A DNA stretch of 64,000 nt from Streptomyces sp. NBC_01689 (GCF_036250675.1 NZ_CP109592.1:186001-250000); one strand, 5' to 3'. Counted from the first letter of the stretch, positions 1 to 9,460 are shown. Made by a program: numbers and translations. Notes: generated by a model not told the origin, from the sequence alone.

Positions 1-99
1 GGGGCGGCAGCCGACTGCCGCGAGGCCTGTGCCCGGGTGCCGACCGCGTCGTGCGCGCGGGCCGATCGCTGTACCCCTTGAAGGAGAAGAGGCGCATCC

Positions 100-1491
100 A
101 TGACCGCGATGAACCTGGTGTTGCCGTCACGTGCCGTGGACCCTCCCCTCGTGTCCCGGCTGGCGGCGTCGGCGGCGGTGGTCGAGGGCGGGGTGATGAG
201 CAATGCGGAGGTGTTCGCCTGGATCGACGAGCGGCAGCGTGCGCAGCAGCAGCATGTCGAGCGGGTGCCGTTCGCGGCTCTGCGCGGCTGGCGTTTCGAC
301 CAGCGGACCGGCGATCTGCGTCATGACAGCGGGCGGTTCTTCTCGGTGCTGGGGCTCGCGGTGCGCTCGGACTTCGGGCCGGTGCGGACGTGGTCGCAGC
401 CGATCATCCACCAGCCGGAGATCGGGATCCTGGGCATCGCGCTGCGGGACTTCGACGGCATTCCGCATCTGCTGATGCAGGCGAAGTCGGAGCCGGGCAA
501 CGTGAACGGCGTGCAGTTGTCGCCGACCGTGCAGGCGACGAAGAGCAACTACACAGGTGTGCACGGTGGTTCGGCGGTGCCGTACATGGATGTCTTCCGC
601 AGGCCCGGGCCGGGGCAGGTGGTCGCAGACGTCCTGCAGTCGGAGCAGGGGTCGTGGTTCCTGCACAAGCGCAACCGGAACATGGTCGTGGAGGTGGGCC
701 CGGAGGTGGAGGCCGGCGAGGACTTCGCCTGGCTGACGCTGGGTCAGGTCAACCTGCTGCTGGGCCACGACAACCTGGTGAACATGGACGCCCGTACGGT
801 GCTGTCCTGCCTGCCGGACTGGCGTGGCGGCGAGGAGAACCTGGTCGAGGACGCCGGCTGGTCGCTGCACACCGGCCGGGAGGTCCGGACCTGGATCACC
901 CGGCGGCGTGCGGAGCACGAGGTGAGCGCGGCGCCGATCCCGCTGGCGCAGGCGCAGGGCTGGCTGCGGACGCAGCACGCGGTGACGCACTGCAACGGCC
1001 TGTACTTCGATGTCGTCGCGGTGGACGTGTCCTCCCGCGGGCGTGAGGTGCCCGCCTGGTCGCAGCCGCTGCTGGAGCCCCGGGGCATGGGGGTGGCGGC
1101 GCTGTTCGTGAAGCGGATCGACGGGGTGCTGCACGCCCTGCTGCGGGCCCGTGCCGAACCGGGTTTCCTCGATGTGGTGGAGCTGGGTCCGACCGTGCAG
1201 TGCGTGCCGGAGAACTACGAGCATCTGCCCGAGTCGGACCGGCCGCCGTATCTCGCGCAGGCGCTGGCGCGCCGCGACCGTGCCCGTTACGACGTGGTGC
1301 TGTCCGAGGAGGGCGGCCGGTTCCGGAACGCGCAGAGCCACTACATGATCATCGAGACGGAGAGCGACTTCCCCGCCGTGTCGGACGAGTTCCGCTGGCT
1401 GACGCCTGGTCAGCTGGATGAACTGCTGCGGTACAGCCATCACTTGAACGTGCAGGCGAGGACGCTGGTCGCGGCGCTGAGGTCGCTGTGA
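100..1491 (+). CDS. NDP-hexose 2,3-dehydratase
   Basis: Predicted to remove the C2 hydroxyl of an NDP-4-keto-6-deoxyhexose, the entry step to 2-deoxy and 2,6-dideoxy sugars (EvaA/TylX3 family). The 463-residue length and internal duplication are typical. Two homologous halves each carry a Trp-Ser-Gln-Pro motif (residues 98-101 and about 320), then an L(S/G)PTVQ motif and a conserved SNY or ENY. The ATG follows an AAGGAGAAG ribosome site. Its TGA overlaps the start of the next gene (GTGA), so the two are translationally coupled and probably act in sequence. The family call is clear; the exact sugar cannot be told from two genes. Confidence 0.93.
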   Translation: MTAMNLVLPSRAVDPPLVSRLAASAAVVEGGVMSNAEVFAWIDERQRAQQQHVERVPFAALRGWRFDQRTGDLRHDSGRFFSVLGLAVRSDFGPVRTWSQPIIHQPEIGILGIALRDFDGIPHLLMQAKSEPGNVNGVQLSPTVQATKSNYTGVHGGSAVPYMDVFRRPGPGQVVADVLQSEQGSWFLHKRNRNMVVEVGPEVEAGEDFAWLTLGQVNLLLGHDNLVNMDARTVLSCLPDWRGGEENLVEDAGWSLHTGREVRTWITRRRAEHEVSAAPIPLAQAQGWLRTQHAVTHCNGLYFDVVAVDVSSRGREVPAWSQPLLEPRGMGVAALFVKRIDGVLHALLRARAEPGFLDVVELGPTVQCVPENYEHLPESDRPPYLAQALARRDRARYDVVLSEEGGRFRNAQSHYMIIETESDFPAVSDEFRWLTPGQLDELLRYSHHLNVQARTLVAALRSL

Positions 1492-2531
1492 GCGGCGGTA
1501 CGGACCGGCCGCTGCGGCTGGGCGCGCTGGGGACCTCGTCGATCGCGCGCCGTCGCGCGCTGCCGAGCGCGGTGGCCGCGCCGGAGGTGGAACTCGTCGC
1601 CGTCGCGGGCCGGTCGGCGCAGAAGACGGCGGTGTTCGCGGAGCAGTTCGGCTGTGCGGCGGAGGCGGATCCCGCGTCGCTGCTGGAGCGTCCGGACGTG
1701 GAGGCGGTGTACATCTCCACGCCGACCGCGCTGCACCACACCTGGGCGGCGCGGGCCCTGCGGGCGGGCAAGCACGTGCTGGTCGAGAAGCCGGTCGGGG
1801 TCAACGCCCACGAGGCCCGCGAGCTGGCCGACCTGGCGCGGGAGCGCGGGCTGGTCCTGCGTGAGAACTTCATGTTCCTGCACCACCCGCAGCACGACTT
1901 CGCCGCGGATCTGGTGCGCCGTGGCCGGCTGGGCCGGCTGAGCGCGATGCACGCGGCCTTCTGCATTCCTCCGCTGCCCGCCGACGACATCCGCTACGTG
2001 CCCGACATGGGGGGCGGGGCGCTGCTGGACGTGGGGGTGTATCCGCTGCGCGCCGCCCAACTGCTGCTGGGCAAGGGGCTCCAGGTGGCCGGGGCGGTGC
2101 TGCGTACCCGGCCGGACGGGCTGGACCTGTCGGGTCAGGCGCTGCTGGTGTCGCCGTCCGGTGTCCTCGCGGACGTGACGTTCGGTTTCGAGCACGCGTA
2201 CACGTCGACGTACTCGCTGTGGGGTGACGCGGCGCGTCTGTCGGTGACGCGGGCCTTCACGCCGCCGCCCGCGCACCAGCCGGTGCTCGTGCTGGAGGAG
2301 CAGGACCACGAGGAGCGGTTCACGCTGCCGGCCGCCGACCAACTGCACCGCTGTCTCGCGGAGTTCGCGGCGGCGGTCCGGCGGGGCGAGGCGGGCGGCG
2401 CGGAGGAGGCCGAGTGGCGCCGGGCCGTGGTGGCGGGCATGGATCTGGTCGACCTGGTGAACAAGGTGGCCGTGCGGGTGCCCGTGGGTGACGGCCGGGA
2501 GGACCGGGACAGACCCTCCGGCGGCAGGTGA
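1488..2531 (+). CDS. NDP-hexose 3-ketoreductase (Gfo/Idh/MocA family)
   Basis: Cytosolic NAD(P)-dependent oxidoreductase of 347 residues. The N-terminus is a Rossmann fold (LGALGTSSIA) and an EKPVG motif near residue 100 supplies the catalytic lysine usual in Gfo/Idh enzymes. A Gfo/Idh protein fused translationally to a 2,3-dehydratase is normally the 3-ketoreductase that reduces the unstable 3,4-diketo sugar product. The stereochemistry at C3 cannot be read from sequence. The GTG start sits in the GTGA overlap with the dehydratase stop. The C-terminus is rich in Arg and Asp and ends close to a 200-base non-coding stretch. Confidence 0.9.
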   Translation: MSGGTDRPLRLGALGTSSIARRRALPSAVAAPEVELVAVAGRSAQKTAVFAEQFGCAAEADPASLLERPDVEAVYISTPTALHHTWAARALRAGKHVLVEKPVGVNAHEARELADLARERGLVLRENFMFLHHPQHDFAADLVRRGRLGRLSAMHAAFCIPPLPADDIRYVPDMGGGALLDVGVYPLRAAQLLLGKGLQVAGAVLRTRPDGLDLSGQALLVSPSGVLADVTFGFEHAYTSTYSLWGDAARLSVTRAFTPPPAHQPVLVLEEQDHEERFTLPAADQLHRCLAEFAAAVRRGEAGGAEEAEWRRAVVAGMDLVDLVNKVAVRVPVGDGREDRDRPSGGR

Positions 2532-2735
2532 GCGCCGCTGCCCGGTCCTGACGTCCCGCCGTGCACGACGACCGGAAATCGCCCTCCCCCCGCGCGCACC
2601 CGTGGTCCACTGCCGGGCAGACCATCACAGGGGGGAGGGCCCGGAAGCCGACGAGCGTGGCATGCCACCCCGAAGACCGTCCTGCCCAGCCCAATGGCCG
2701 GCCCGGAAGCCGGCCGCACCAGAGGAGTGTCCGTC

Positions 2736-3443
2736 ATGGCTCCCCCCACCTCTCCCGGTCCCGCCTACGACAGTCCGCCGCCCCCGCCCGCCGGGGACGC
2801 GCCGGAGACCGCCGCGTCCCCCCGGTCCCCGGCCGGGGCGTGGGGCTTCCTCGCGACCGTGGTCTGCGACATCGTCCTGCCGGCCGGCCTCTACTACGTG
2901 CTGCGCGACCTGGGCGCCGACGAGATCACCTCGCTGCTGGTGAGCGGATCGGCGCCCGCCCTGCACACGCTGTACCTTGCGGTGCGGCACCGCAAGGTCG
3001 ACGCCCTCGGTGTCTTCACCCTCACGCTGCTCGCCGTGAGTGCCCTCGCTTCGGTGGCGACCGCCAGTCCGCGCATCGTGCTCGCCCGCAACAGTCTGTT
3101 CACGGCGCTGGCCGGGGTGTGGCTGCTGGTCACCCTCTTCACCGCCCGGCCCTTCACGTACCAGGCCCTCAAGGCGCTGCTGCCCGGCCGGACCGAACGG
3201 CTGGAGAGCCTGTGGGAGCGGGATGTCGCGTTCCGCCGTGTGTGGCGTGCCGTGACCGTCCTGTGGGGTCTGGGGCTGCTCGTGGACGCCCTGGCGCGCC
3301 TGATCATGGCTTACACCCTGCCGGTCGACAGCGTGCCCGCGCTGGACGCGGCCCTGTACGCGGTGACCTGGATCGTGCTCCAGATCGTCACGCAGATCTC
3401 GCTGTACCGCTCGGGCACCTTCCGGAAGATCTTCTCGCGCTGA
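2736..3443 (+). CDS. VC0807-type integral membrane protein
   Basis: A 235-residue protein with a Pro/Ala-rich cytoplasmic N-terminus of about 35 residues, then several hydrophobic spans separated by short Arg-rich loops. This layout matches VC0807-family membrane proteins, common in Streptomyces and without a defined function. I chose the ATG preceded by GAGGAG over an in-frame ATG 42 bases upstream that lacks a ribosome site. It follows the deoxysugar pair by about 200 bases and need not belong to it. No transporter motif or catalytic residue is evident. Confidence 0.75.
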   Translation: MAPPTSPGPAYDSPPPPPAGDAPETAASPRSPAGAWGFLATVVCDIVLPAGLYYVLRDLGADEITSLLVSGSAPALHTLYLAVRHRKVDALGVFTLTLLAVSALASVATASPRIVLARNSLFTALAGVWLLVTLFTARPFTYQALKALLPGRTERLESLWERDVAFRRVWRAVTVLWGLGLLVDALARLIMAYTLPVDSVPALDAALYAVTWIVLQIVTQISLYRSGTFRKIFSR

Positions 3444-4228
3444 TCACCCGGCCGGAGCCGGTCCGAGGCACGACAGACTTAACGGTCGTTTAATTCGGAT
3501 CTTTCGCGCCACATATGTAACTTCGAGATGATTATTCGGTTACGTGTGATCGGTGTCGGGTTCGCCTGCGGGGCGTCCGGCCGCCGGGCCGGGCGCCCGT
3601 CGGGGGCCGTCGGGCACCGGCGCGCGTACGGGCGGCCGCAAACGGGCGCCCGCGGGCGCGGGCGGCATCCGCCCCCCGCCCGGCGTCACCTCCGCAAACC
3701 TCCCGCGCCCGGGGCGCGGAGGGTGTCCCGGCCCCCTTCGGGGCCGCCCCTCACGGACCTCACCTCGGTATCCGCTCTCCCGGCCGGCGGCCCGTGCCCG
3801 GCGCGGGCCGCCCAGGTGTTCCTGGGCGCCACGCCGTCGAGCAAACTCCCGGCCCGCGGCCCCGCCGCCCGGCGCGGGCACGGCGGCCGGCGCGGGCACG
3901 GCGGCCGGGCCGGCGACGGCCGGCCGGTGCCCCGCGCACCGGCCGGGTGCGCCCCCGCGAGCCCCTCCGCGCCGGGCGCGAGGACGGCCGCACCCGTCCG
4001 GTCACCTCACGGACGGGAGGAAGGGTGAAGGTGACGTGAAGGTGTCACCGGGGTGCGGTGCGCGCGGTCCGGGCGAGGTTGTGAAGTCGGCGGCCACAGC
4101 GGGCCCGTAGGCATAACCCGACCGAATACGGCGCACGCGCCACGGGCCGCCGCCGCTTCTCCCGGCGCACGTCGAATGGGCGAGAACGCGTCCGGCCGCC
4201 GACGCCGCGGGCCGGACACGGCCGGTGT

Positions 4229-4249
4229 TTGGCCCCCGCGGGGGGCCAA
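4229..4249. terminator. GC-rich hairpin
   Basis: A perfect 9-bp stem, TTGGCCCCC pairing with GGGGGCCAA across a 3-base GCG loop. No T-tract follows on either strand. It could end a transcript entering the region or form an mRNA structure upstream of the LAL gene. Confidence 0.4.
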
Positions 4250-4449
4250 CGTTGTCACGGGCCTCCGCACGGCCCCCAACGTCCATGTGTGAAAGCCTGG
4301 TTCGCGCATATCCGGGGAAGAGCCGCGCAAACTTGAGACGCGCTGGAGACTCGCTCGAAAGACAGTTGAATCCTGCAACGCGAACGTCAATTTGTGACCG
4401 CTTTCCTCTCTTCTTGTCACCGCACCGCGCATTCGACCGCTTGGCCACC

Positions 4450-4469
4450 TGTCAGGGAATTCCCTGACA
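4450..4469. promoter_or_regulatory. perfect 20-bp palindrome upstream of LAL regulator
   Basis: TGTCAGGGAATTCCCTGACA is fully self-complementary and lies 127 bases before the LAL start codon. A perfect dyad of this length in an intergenic region looks like a dimeric-regulator operator. The binding protein is not identifiable from sequence; autoregulation by the LAL protein is one possibility. Confidence 0.5.
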
Positions 4470-4596
4470 CCGTCCCCGCCCGCACCCAGCCCCACCTGCA
4501 CTTCCTGCCATGCAGGCACCGGCCAGCAGCAACCCCTGGGAACGGGCCTGACGTTGCGCCAGCCTGCCCCTCAGCCGCAGCGACGAGGGAGGCCCT

Positions 4597-6993
4597 GTGC
4601 CGCACGGGCGGGCCGGTGCGCCCGGGCAGGGTGTCCACGCACATGAACTGGCCCTTCTGACGGAGGAGTTGGATCATGCTCACGGGTCGGCCGGGTTCGT
4701 CCGGCTGAGCGGCGAACCATGGGTCGGCAAGACCCGTCTGGCGCTCCGCCTGGCCCGGGCCGCCGCACACCGGGGGTGGGCCGTGGCGTGCGGCCGGGCC
4801 GCCAGGGACGGGACCGGACGTCCCTTCCACGCGCTGGTGGACGCGCTCGACGACCAGCTCGCCGCGGCGGACCCCGCCGTCCTGGAACGGCTGGGTCCGG
4901 CCCGGCTGCGCGTGCTGGCCCAGGTCTTCCCCGCCCTGGGCGGCTCCGTCCCGCACGGCCCGCCGGAGGCCGATGTCCACGCGGTCGCGCGGGCGTTGCG
5001 TGCCGTGCTGGAGGAACTGGCCGGCCGGCGCGGGCTCCTGCTGGTGCTGGACGACGCGCACCGCGCGGGGTGGGAGGTGGCGGAGTTCGCCGAACACCTG
5101 CTGCGCCACCCGCCCGACGCACCCGTGCTGACGGTGCTCGTGCACCGCGGCAGCGGGCCGGGCGCCGGACGGCTGGCCTCGCTCGCCCACCCCGACGGCG
5201 CGGTGCGCCACATCCCGCTGCGGCCGCTGGCGCGCGAGGCGGCCGCGGCGCTGCTGCCCGAGGGGCTCGCCCCGCTCCACCGGGAGCTGGTCCTGCGGGA
5301 CGCGGAGGGGGTGCCGGGGCTGCTGCGGGCGCTGTCCGACGGTGAGCCGCCCGACGCCGCGGGAGTCCCCCACAGCAGTCTCGAACTGGCCTGCGGGCCC
5401 TCCCCCTTGGCGCCGTCCGCCCCGGCGCTGGACCTGGGCGCGCTGTCCCCGCTCGCCCGGCTGGCCGCGGACGCGGCCGCCGCCGCGGGCGACCCCTTCA
5501 CCGTGGAGACGGTGGCGCACACGGCGCCGCTGCCCCTCGGCCTGGCCCTGCGCGCGGTGGACGAACTGCACAGCGAGGGCATCCTCGTGCCGGACCCGCG
5601 GGCGGGGTGGTCCCGCTTCCGCCGGCCCGCGGCCCGGGCCCTGGTGCACCAGGCCGCGGGGGCCGCGCAGCGGCGCGCGGCCCGGGAGCGGGCGCTCGCC
5701 GCACCGGACGCCGGAGACGACACCGGCGGCGCGGTCCTCGCGCTGCTGGAGACCGCCGGGCCGCCCACGGCCGCGCAGGCGGCCCTGCTGGAGAGCTGCG
5801 CGCGCACCACGGTGTTCACCCAGCCGGCCCGCGCGGAGCGGGCCGCCCGCCGGGCGGCGGAACGGCCCGGCGCCCCGCCCGGCCCGCATCTGCTGCGCTG
5901 CCAGGCCCTGGTGCTGTGCGGGCGGCCGGCCCAGGCGCTGACCGAGTACGCGCGGCTGTGGCCACGGCGGGAGGCCGCCCCGCCTCCCGCCACCACCGAA
6001 CGCACCGAACGCACCGAACGCACCGAACGCACCGACACCACGGTGTGGACCGAGGCCGCGGTGTGGCGGGCCCGGGCGCTGCGGCTGCTGGGGGCCCGCC
6101 CGCAGGCGAGACGGGTGCTGCGCGCGGTGTCCGCCGGTGACCGGGCCGCCGTTCCGGCGGCGCAGGCCGAACTGGCCGCGCTGCTGCTGGAGTCGGGGCG
6201 GCCGGCCCGGGGGGCCGCGCTCGGCGCCGCCCGCCGCGCGGTGCGCTGCGCGCCGCAGAGCGACGTGGCCGCGTACAGCCACGCGCTGGCGCTGCTGGCC
6301 GCCGCGCACGCGGCGCAGGGGGCGCGGGAGGCGGCTCTGGAGGCGGCCGGGGAGGCCGGACCGCTGCTGTCCGGGCTCGGACCGGAGGAGGCCGCTCCGG
6401 TCGTGGAGGCGTGGCGCTGGCTGGGCGAGGCCGTGGCGGACGGCGACGCCCGGCGGGCCCGGCAGTTCTTCCGGCACGGTTTCGACCTCGCCCTGCACCA
6501 CGGGCAGGGGCATTTGCTCGGCCCCTTCGCGCTGGGGCTGGCACTGGCCTGCCTGCATTCCGGTGAACCGGCCGCCGCCGCCCGGCACGCCCGTTTCGCC
6601 GCCGCGGAATTCGACCGGCTCACCGCCTACGATTCCGCGGCCACCGCTCAAGATCTCCTCGAATTCATCGAAAGAGGACCCGAACGCAATCCGGAGAACG
6701 ATTTCGGAATTCCGCTCAGCACGCGCGAGAAGGAAATCGCGATGCTGATAGGCCCGGGTCTCACGAATAAACAGATCGCGGCCCGCATGAACATCAGCAT
6801 CAAGACCGTGGAAACTCATCTCGGCCGCATATTCAAGAAGCTCGGGGTGAGATCACGGGCCGAGGTCGTCTTCCGGCTCAGTATTCCGGCGGCCGGGTTT
6901 CCGCCACCGGACGAGGAATGCGGGCCCGCCGCGCGGCGGCCGGCCACCGTCCGTTCACCCGCACCCGGAGGGCACCCTCCCGGTTCCGGGTGA
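4597..6993 (+). CDS. LAL-type LuxR transcriptional regulator
   Basis: A 798-residue large ATP-binding regulator of the LuxR family. The N-terminus has a P-loop, GEPWVGKT (residues 39-46), and a Walker B-like LLLVLDDAH near residue 148. A long Ala-rich helical region follows, as in the TPR-like middle of LAL proteins. The C-terminal 60 residues are a canonical LuxR helix-turn-helix (LSTREKEIA ... TNKQIAARMNISIKTVETHL). LAL proteins usually activate a nearby biosynthetic cluster. GTG start with GAGGGA upstream. A four-copy Thr-Glu-Arg tandem lies in the middle. The stop codon is embedded in a 19-bp stem hairpin. Confidence 0.93.
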   Translation: MPHGRAGAPGQGVHAHELALLTEELDHAHGSAGFVRLSGEPWVGKTRLALRLARAAAHRGWAVACGRAARDGTGRPFHALVDALDDQLAAADPAVLERLGPARLRVLAQVFPALGGSVPHGPPEADVHAVARALRAVLEELAGRRGLLLVLDDAHRAGWEVAEFAEHLLRHPPDAPVLTVLVHRGSGPGAGRLASLAHPDGAVRHIPLRPLAREAAAALLPEGLAPLHRELVLRDAEGVPGLLRALSDGEPPDAAGVPHSSLELACGPSPLAPSAPALDLGALSPLARLAADAAAAAGDPFTVETVAHTAPLPLGLALRAVDELHSEGILVPDPRAGWSRFRRPAARALVHQAAGAAQRRAARERALAAPDAGDDTGGAVLALLETAGPPTAAQAALLESCARTTVFTQPARAERAARRAAERPGAPPGPHLLRCQALVLCGRPAQALTEYARLWPRREAAPPPATTERTERTERTERTDTTVWTEAAVWRARALRLLGARPQARRVLRAVSAGDRAAVPAAQAELAALLLESGRPARGAALGAARRAVRCAPQSDVAAYSHALALLAAAHAAQGAREAALEAAGEAGPLLSGLGPEEAAPVVEAWRWLGEAVADGDARRARQFFRHGFDLALHHGQGHLLGPFALGLALACLHSGEPAAAARHARFAAAEFDRLTAYDSAATAQDLLEFIERGPERNPENDFGIPLSTREKEIAMLIGPGLTNKQIAARMNISIKTVETHLGRIFKKLGVRSRAEVVFRLSIPAAGFPPPDEECGPAARRPATVRSPAPGGHPPGSG
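5995..6039 (+). repeat. 9-bp tandem repeat inside LAL gene
   Basis: Four exact copies of ACCGAACGC followed by a degenerate fifth copy, giving Thr-Glu-Arg repeated four times in the protein. The 9-bp unit keeps the reading frame, so copy number can change without breaking the gene. Confidence 0.85.
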
Positions 6994-7005
6994 ACGGACG
7001 GTGGC
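6943..7005 (+). terminator. long hairpin overlapping LAL stop codon
   Basis: A perfect 19-bp inverted repeat (6943-6961 with 6987-7005, core CCACCGTCCGTTCACCCG) encloses a 25-base loop and includes the TGA at 6991-6993. Stem length and position fit a Streptomyces intrinsic terminator without a U-tract. Confidence 0.75.
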
Positions 7006-7823
7006 ACGGGGGTCCGTCCGCGCGGACGGTTCTGCCGTTGGCCGGTGCCTGAGGCAAAACCGCCGGGAAGCGGACCCGGTACGCCCGCTACGGGCACCTT
7101 TGCGGCCACAAAGACCCGGCCGGGGCCGGCGCCCGGACACCGCTCCCGGGGCGAACGCGCAGGTCCGGAGCGGTGTCAGAGGGTCCTTCTCCCCCGACGC
7201 CGGGCGGCGCCGGACCCGGCGGGGCCCCGCCGGGCGGGCCGGTGCCGGCCGCGCCGCGCACAAGGCCACCCTGCACGCACCCCGCCGCCCCAGACCGACC
7301 GACCGCCCGGTACGGACCTTTCCGCCAGGTCCGCGGGCCGCCGTCATGCACAGGAGCGGGCGCCGCGTCCAGGCCCTTACGGGCAGAGTGTCGGCCACGA
7401 AGAGGACGCGCCCCGGGGCCCCGGCCGCCGCGCCCCACGGGCCCGCGGCCGGGTGCGGCAGGCCCCTGATCCGGCCAGGCGCCGCCGGGACCCCGCGGCC
7501 CCCTCGCGCCGGGCCCCGCCGGACCGGCGCCGACCGCTGTCCGTGCCACCGAACAGGCCTTACGCCGTCCCGGACCGTATACCCCGGGCCGCACACCCCC
7601 GCCGGGCGGCCGCGACGCGCCCGGGCGCCCCGCGGGAGCCCGGCCGTCCGGCGGGAGCGGCCCGGCTCCCCCGGGCCGCGCCGCGAGGAGTCCCGCCACG
7701 GCGGCCGCCGCCCGTCATCGCACCCGCTCCCGCGCCGCGCCCCACGGGGCCGGGGCGCGGGTCCGCGCGGGCCGCCGCGGCCGCCCGGGATCCGTCCGCC
7801 GGCCCGGCGGACCCCGTACAGCA

Positions 7824-7856
7824 GGACGGCCCGCCGGTTTCCGCGGCGGGCCGTCC
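7824..7856 (-). terminator. intrinsic terminator hairpin
   Basis: A perfect 13-bp stem, GGACGGCCCGCCG with CGGCGGGCCGTCC, and a 7-base loop, about 150 bases beyond the stop codon of the 58-residue peptide gene. Confidence 0.6.
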
Positions 7857-7933
7857 GACCGGTCGGGCCGACCGGCCGGCTGCCGGTTCGACGGGCCGGC
7901 TGGTCAGGTCGGGCCCGTCGGGTGGAAACATGA

Positions 7934-7949
7934 GCAAAGCCCGCTTTGC
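7934..7949 (-). terminator. short hairpin after small-peptide gene
   Basis: GCAAAGC-CC-GCTTTGC forms a compact dyad 58 bases past the small-peptide stop codon. On the minus strand it could fold as a terminator or stabilise the 3' end of the short message. Confidence 0.4.
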
Positions 7950-8006
7950 GGACATGCCGACGGGCGGCCCGGGAAGCACCGGCCCGCCCGCGTCACAGCT
8001 GGTCCA

Positions 8007-8183
8007 TCAGCCCCACTGGTCGTCCCCGAGCGGCGCCGCGTGCACGGAATGCGACGAAGGTGTCGACACGGCCACCTGGCCGTGCGCAATCGCGGGAACC
8101 GTAATGTTGGCGCCGAGTGCGCCGATGAATCCGGCAGTGGCCAGAAGTCCAGCGGTCGTGATTCGCAGTACAAGCTTGCTCAT
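8007..8183 (-). CDS. small secreted peptide, 58 aa
   Basis: A 58-residue product with Lys3 and Arg7 followed by a hydrophobic Ala/Gly/Leu segment (residues 9-33), like a Sec signal peptide or membrane anchor. The hydrophilic tail ends HAAPLGDDQWG. The ATG has GGGGG eight bases upstream, so I prefer it to longer extensions of the same frame. It is divergent from, and 131 bases away from, a helix-turn-helix regulator. Two hairpins follow the stop. I do not recognise a family. The layout suggests an exported peptide signal sensed or controlled by the regulator, which is inference from context only. Confidence 0.65.
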   Translation of the reverse strand: MSKLVLRITTAGLLATAGFIGALGANITVPAIAHGQVAVSTPSSHSVHAAPLGDDQWG

Positions 8184-8314
8184 AGCTACCCCCAAGTTCG
8201 ACAGTTGGCCGTGCAGCAGCAAGACTCGCCGACCCGGGTTCTCCGCCCAACCCATTCCTGGTGTCGTAAAGTTGCCTGACAAGAAGTTCCGTCGCGCGGG
8301 AATGCGAGCCTCCA

Positions 8315-9334
8315 GTGCCTGAAAGCTCTCTCCCTGCAGGCGCTTTCGCCATGCTGGATGACGCAGAAGCGAAGGCGTACCGCAATGCAGTCCTGCTGGG
8401 CCGCTTTGTCCGTGAGGAGATGGCGACCGCCCTCGGCGTCTCCCTGGAAAAGGTGGCACAAGTCGAGGAGCGCCTGACGGCGCTCAGCCTGCTGCGCCCG
8501 CTGCCCGGCGAGCCGGACCTGCTGGTCCCGGTGAGCCCCGACACTGCGGTGGCCGACCTCGTGGGGCCGGCCGAGGGCCGCATACGCGACCTGCAGCGGG
8601 AGGTCACCGAGATACGTGACCAGATGGGCGCGCTGCGCGCGACCTACTTCGAGAGCCGCCAGCAGCGCAACCAGGCCGAGGCCTTCGACGTGATCAGCGA
8701 CATCAACGCGCTGCAGGCCGTGCTGGACGAGCAGGGCGAGCGCTGCCGCACCGAGATGCTCAGCGCCCAGCCCGGCGGTGCCCGCCCCTCCAGCCTGCTG
8801 GCCAACGCCCGGCCCAGAACCCTGGAACGGCTCAGACGCGGGGTGCAGATACGTCACCTCTACCAGCACACCGCGCGCAGCGACCTGGCCACCGCCTCCT
8901 ATGTGCGGGCGATCACCGAGCACGGCGCCGAGGTGCGCACCACCGACGAGCTGATCGACCGGATCGTCATCTACGACCGGGAGGTGGCCTTCCTTCCCGA
9001 GCAGCACGTGGGCGGCCGGGCCCCCGGGGCGGTGGTGGTGCGCGAGCCGACCCTGGTGGCCTTCATCTGCCGGGTCTACGAGCATCTGTGGTCCGGGGCC
9101 ACCCAGTTCGTGCCCGGGGCCGAGGACAGCAGCGAGATCACCGACGACCTGAAGCGGTCGATCATCCGGCTCATGGCGCAGGGCTACAAGGACGAGCTGG
9201 TGGCCCGCAGGCTGGGCATGTCGGTGCGCACCTGCCGCCGCTACATCTCCCAGATCATGCTGAGCGTCGACGCCAACAGCCGCTTCCAGGCCGGGGTGCA
9301 CATCGCGCTGACGGGACTGCCCGACCTCCAGTAG
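8315..9334 (+). CDS. helix-turn-helix regulator (TrmB-like N-terminus, LuxR-like C-terminus)
   Basis: A 339-residue cytosolic regulator. Residues about 13-70 look like a winged helix (LLGRFVREEMATALGVSLEKV). A charged coiled-coil stretch follows (ERRIRDLQ-type heptads near 85-150). The C-terminus has a LuxR-like helix-turn-helix (IIRLMAQGYKDELVARRLGMSVRTCRRYISQIM). Streptomyces clusters often carry such proteins as local regulators. A GTG start is given; an in-frame ATG at 8351 is equally possible and neither has a strong ribosome site. It faces away from the 58-residue secreted peptide gene. Confidence 0.85.
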   Translation: MPESSLPAGAFAMLDDAEAKAYRNAVLLGRFVREEMATALGVSLEKVAQVEERLTALSLLRPLPGEPDLLVPVSPDTAVADLVGPAEGRIRDLQREVTEIRDQMGALRATYFESRQQRNQAEAFDVISDINALQAVLDEQGERCRTEMLSAQPGGARPSSLLANARPRTLERLRRGVQIRHLYQHTARSDLATASYVRAITEHGAEVRTTDELIDRIVIYDREVAFLPEQHVGGRAPGAVVVREPTLVAFICRVYEHLWSGATQFVPGAEDSSEITDDLKRSIIRLMAQGYKDELVARRLGMSVRTCRRYISQIMLSVDANSRFQAGVHIALTGLPDLQ

Positions 9335-9460
9335 ACCGGCCGGCACTGCCTGCCAGGCCACAACCTGTCACCGGACGCAAGTGGCCTTACCGCCCCGCTC
9401 CCCGGCAGGCTGGTACGACCAGTCACATCGAGCCAGGACACCGCCGAGGAGTGTGAGGCG

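Larger units (their letters stand above)
3444..4596. other. 1.15-kb non-coding region with palindromes
   Basis: I find no convincing gene here; reading frames in it are Arg/Pro/Gly-rich without the third-position bias of neighbouring genes. A short A/T-rich patch at about 3475-3545 is promoter-like. The second half leads into the LAL regulator and carries two marked structures, listed separately: a hairpin at 4229-4249 and a perfect 20-bp palindrome at 4450-4469. Confidence 0.6.
6994..8006. other. 1-kb non-coding region
   Basis: No gene supported. Open frames spanning it are rich in Arg, Pro and Ala, have no ribosome site and no recognisable domain. It starts with the LAL terminator hairpin and ends with two hairpins that probably stop the small-peptide transcript coming from the right. 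Confidence 0.6.

Noticed and set aside
7045..8322. 425-codon plus-strand frame in the non-coding region after the LAL gene
   Set aside because: Pro/Arg/Ala-rich, no ribosome site, no domain, and it runs across the terminator hairpins and the small-peptide gene.
8007..8459. Longer 150-codon version of the small secreted peptide
   Set aside because: The extra N-terminal part overlaps the divergent regulator gene and reads as non-coding; the ATG at 8183 has its own ribosome site and opens with a signal-like sequence.
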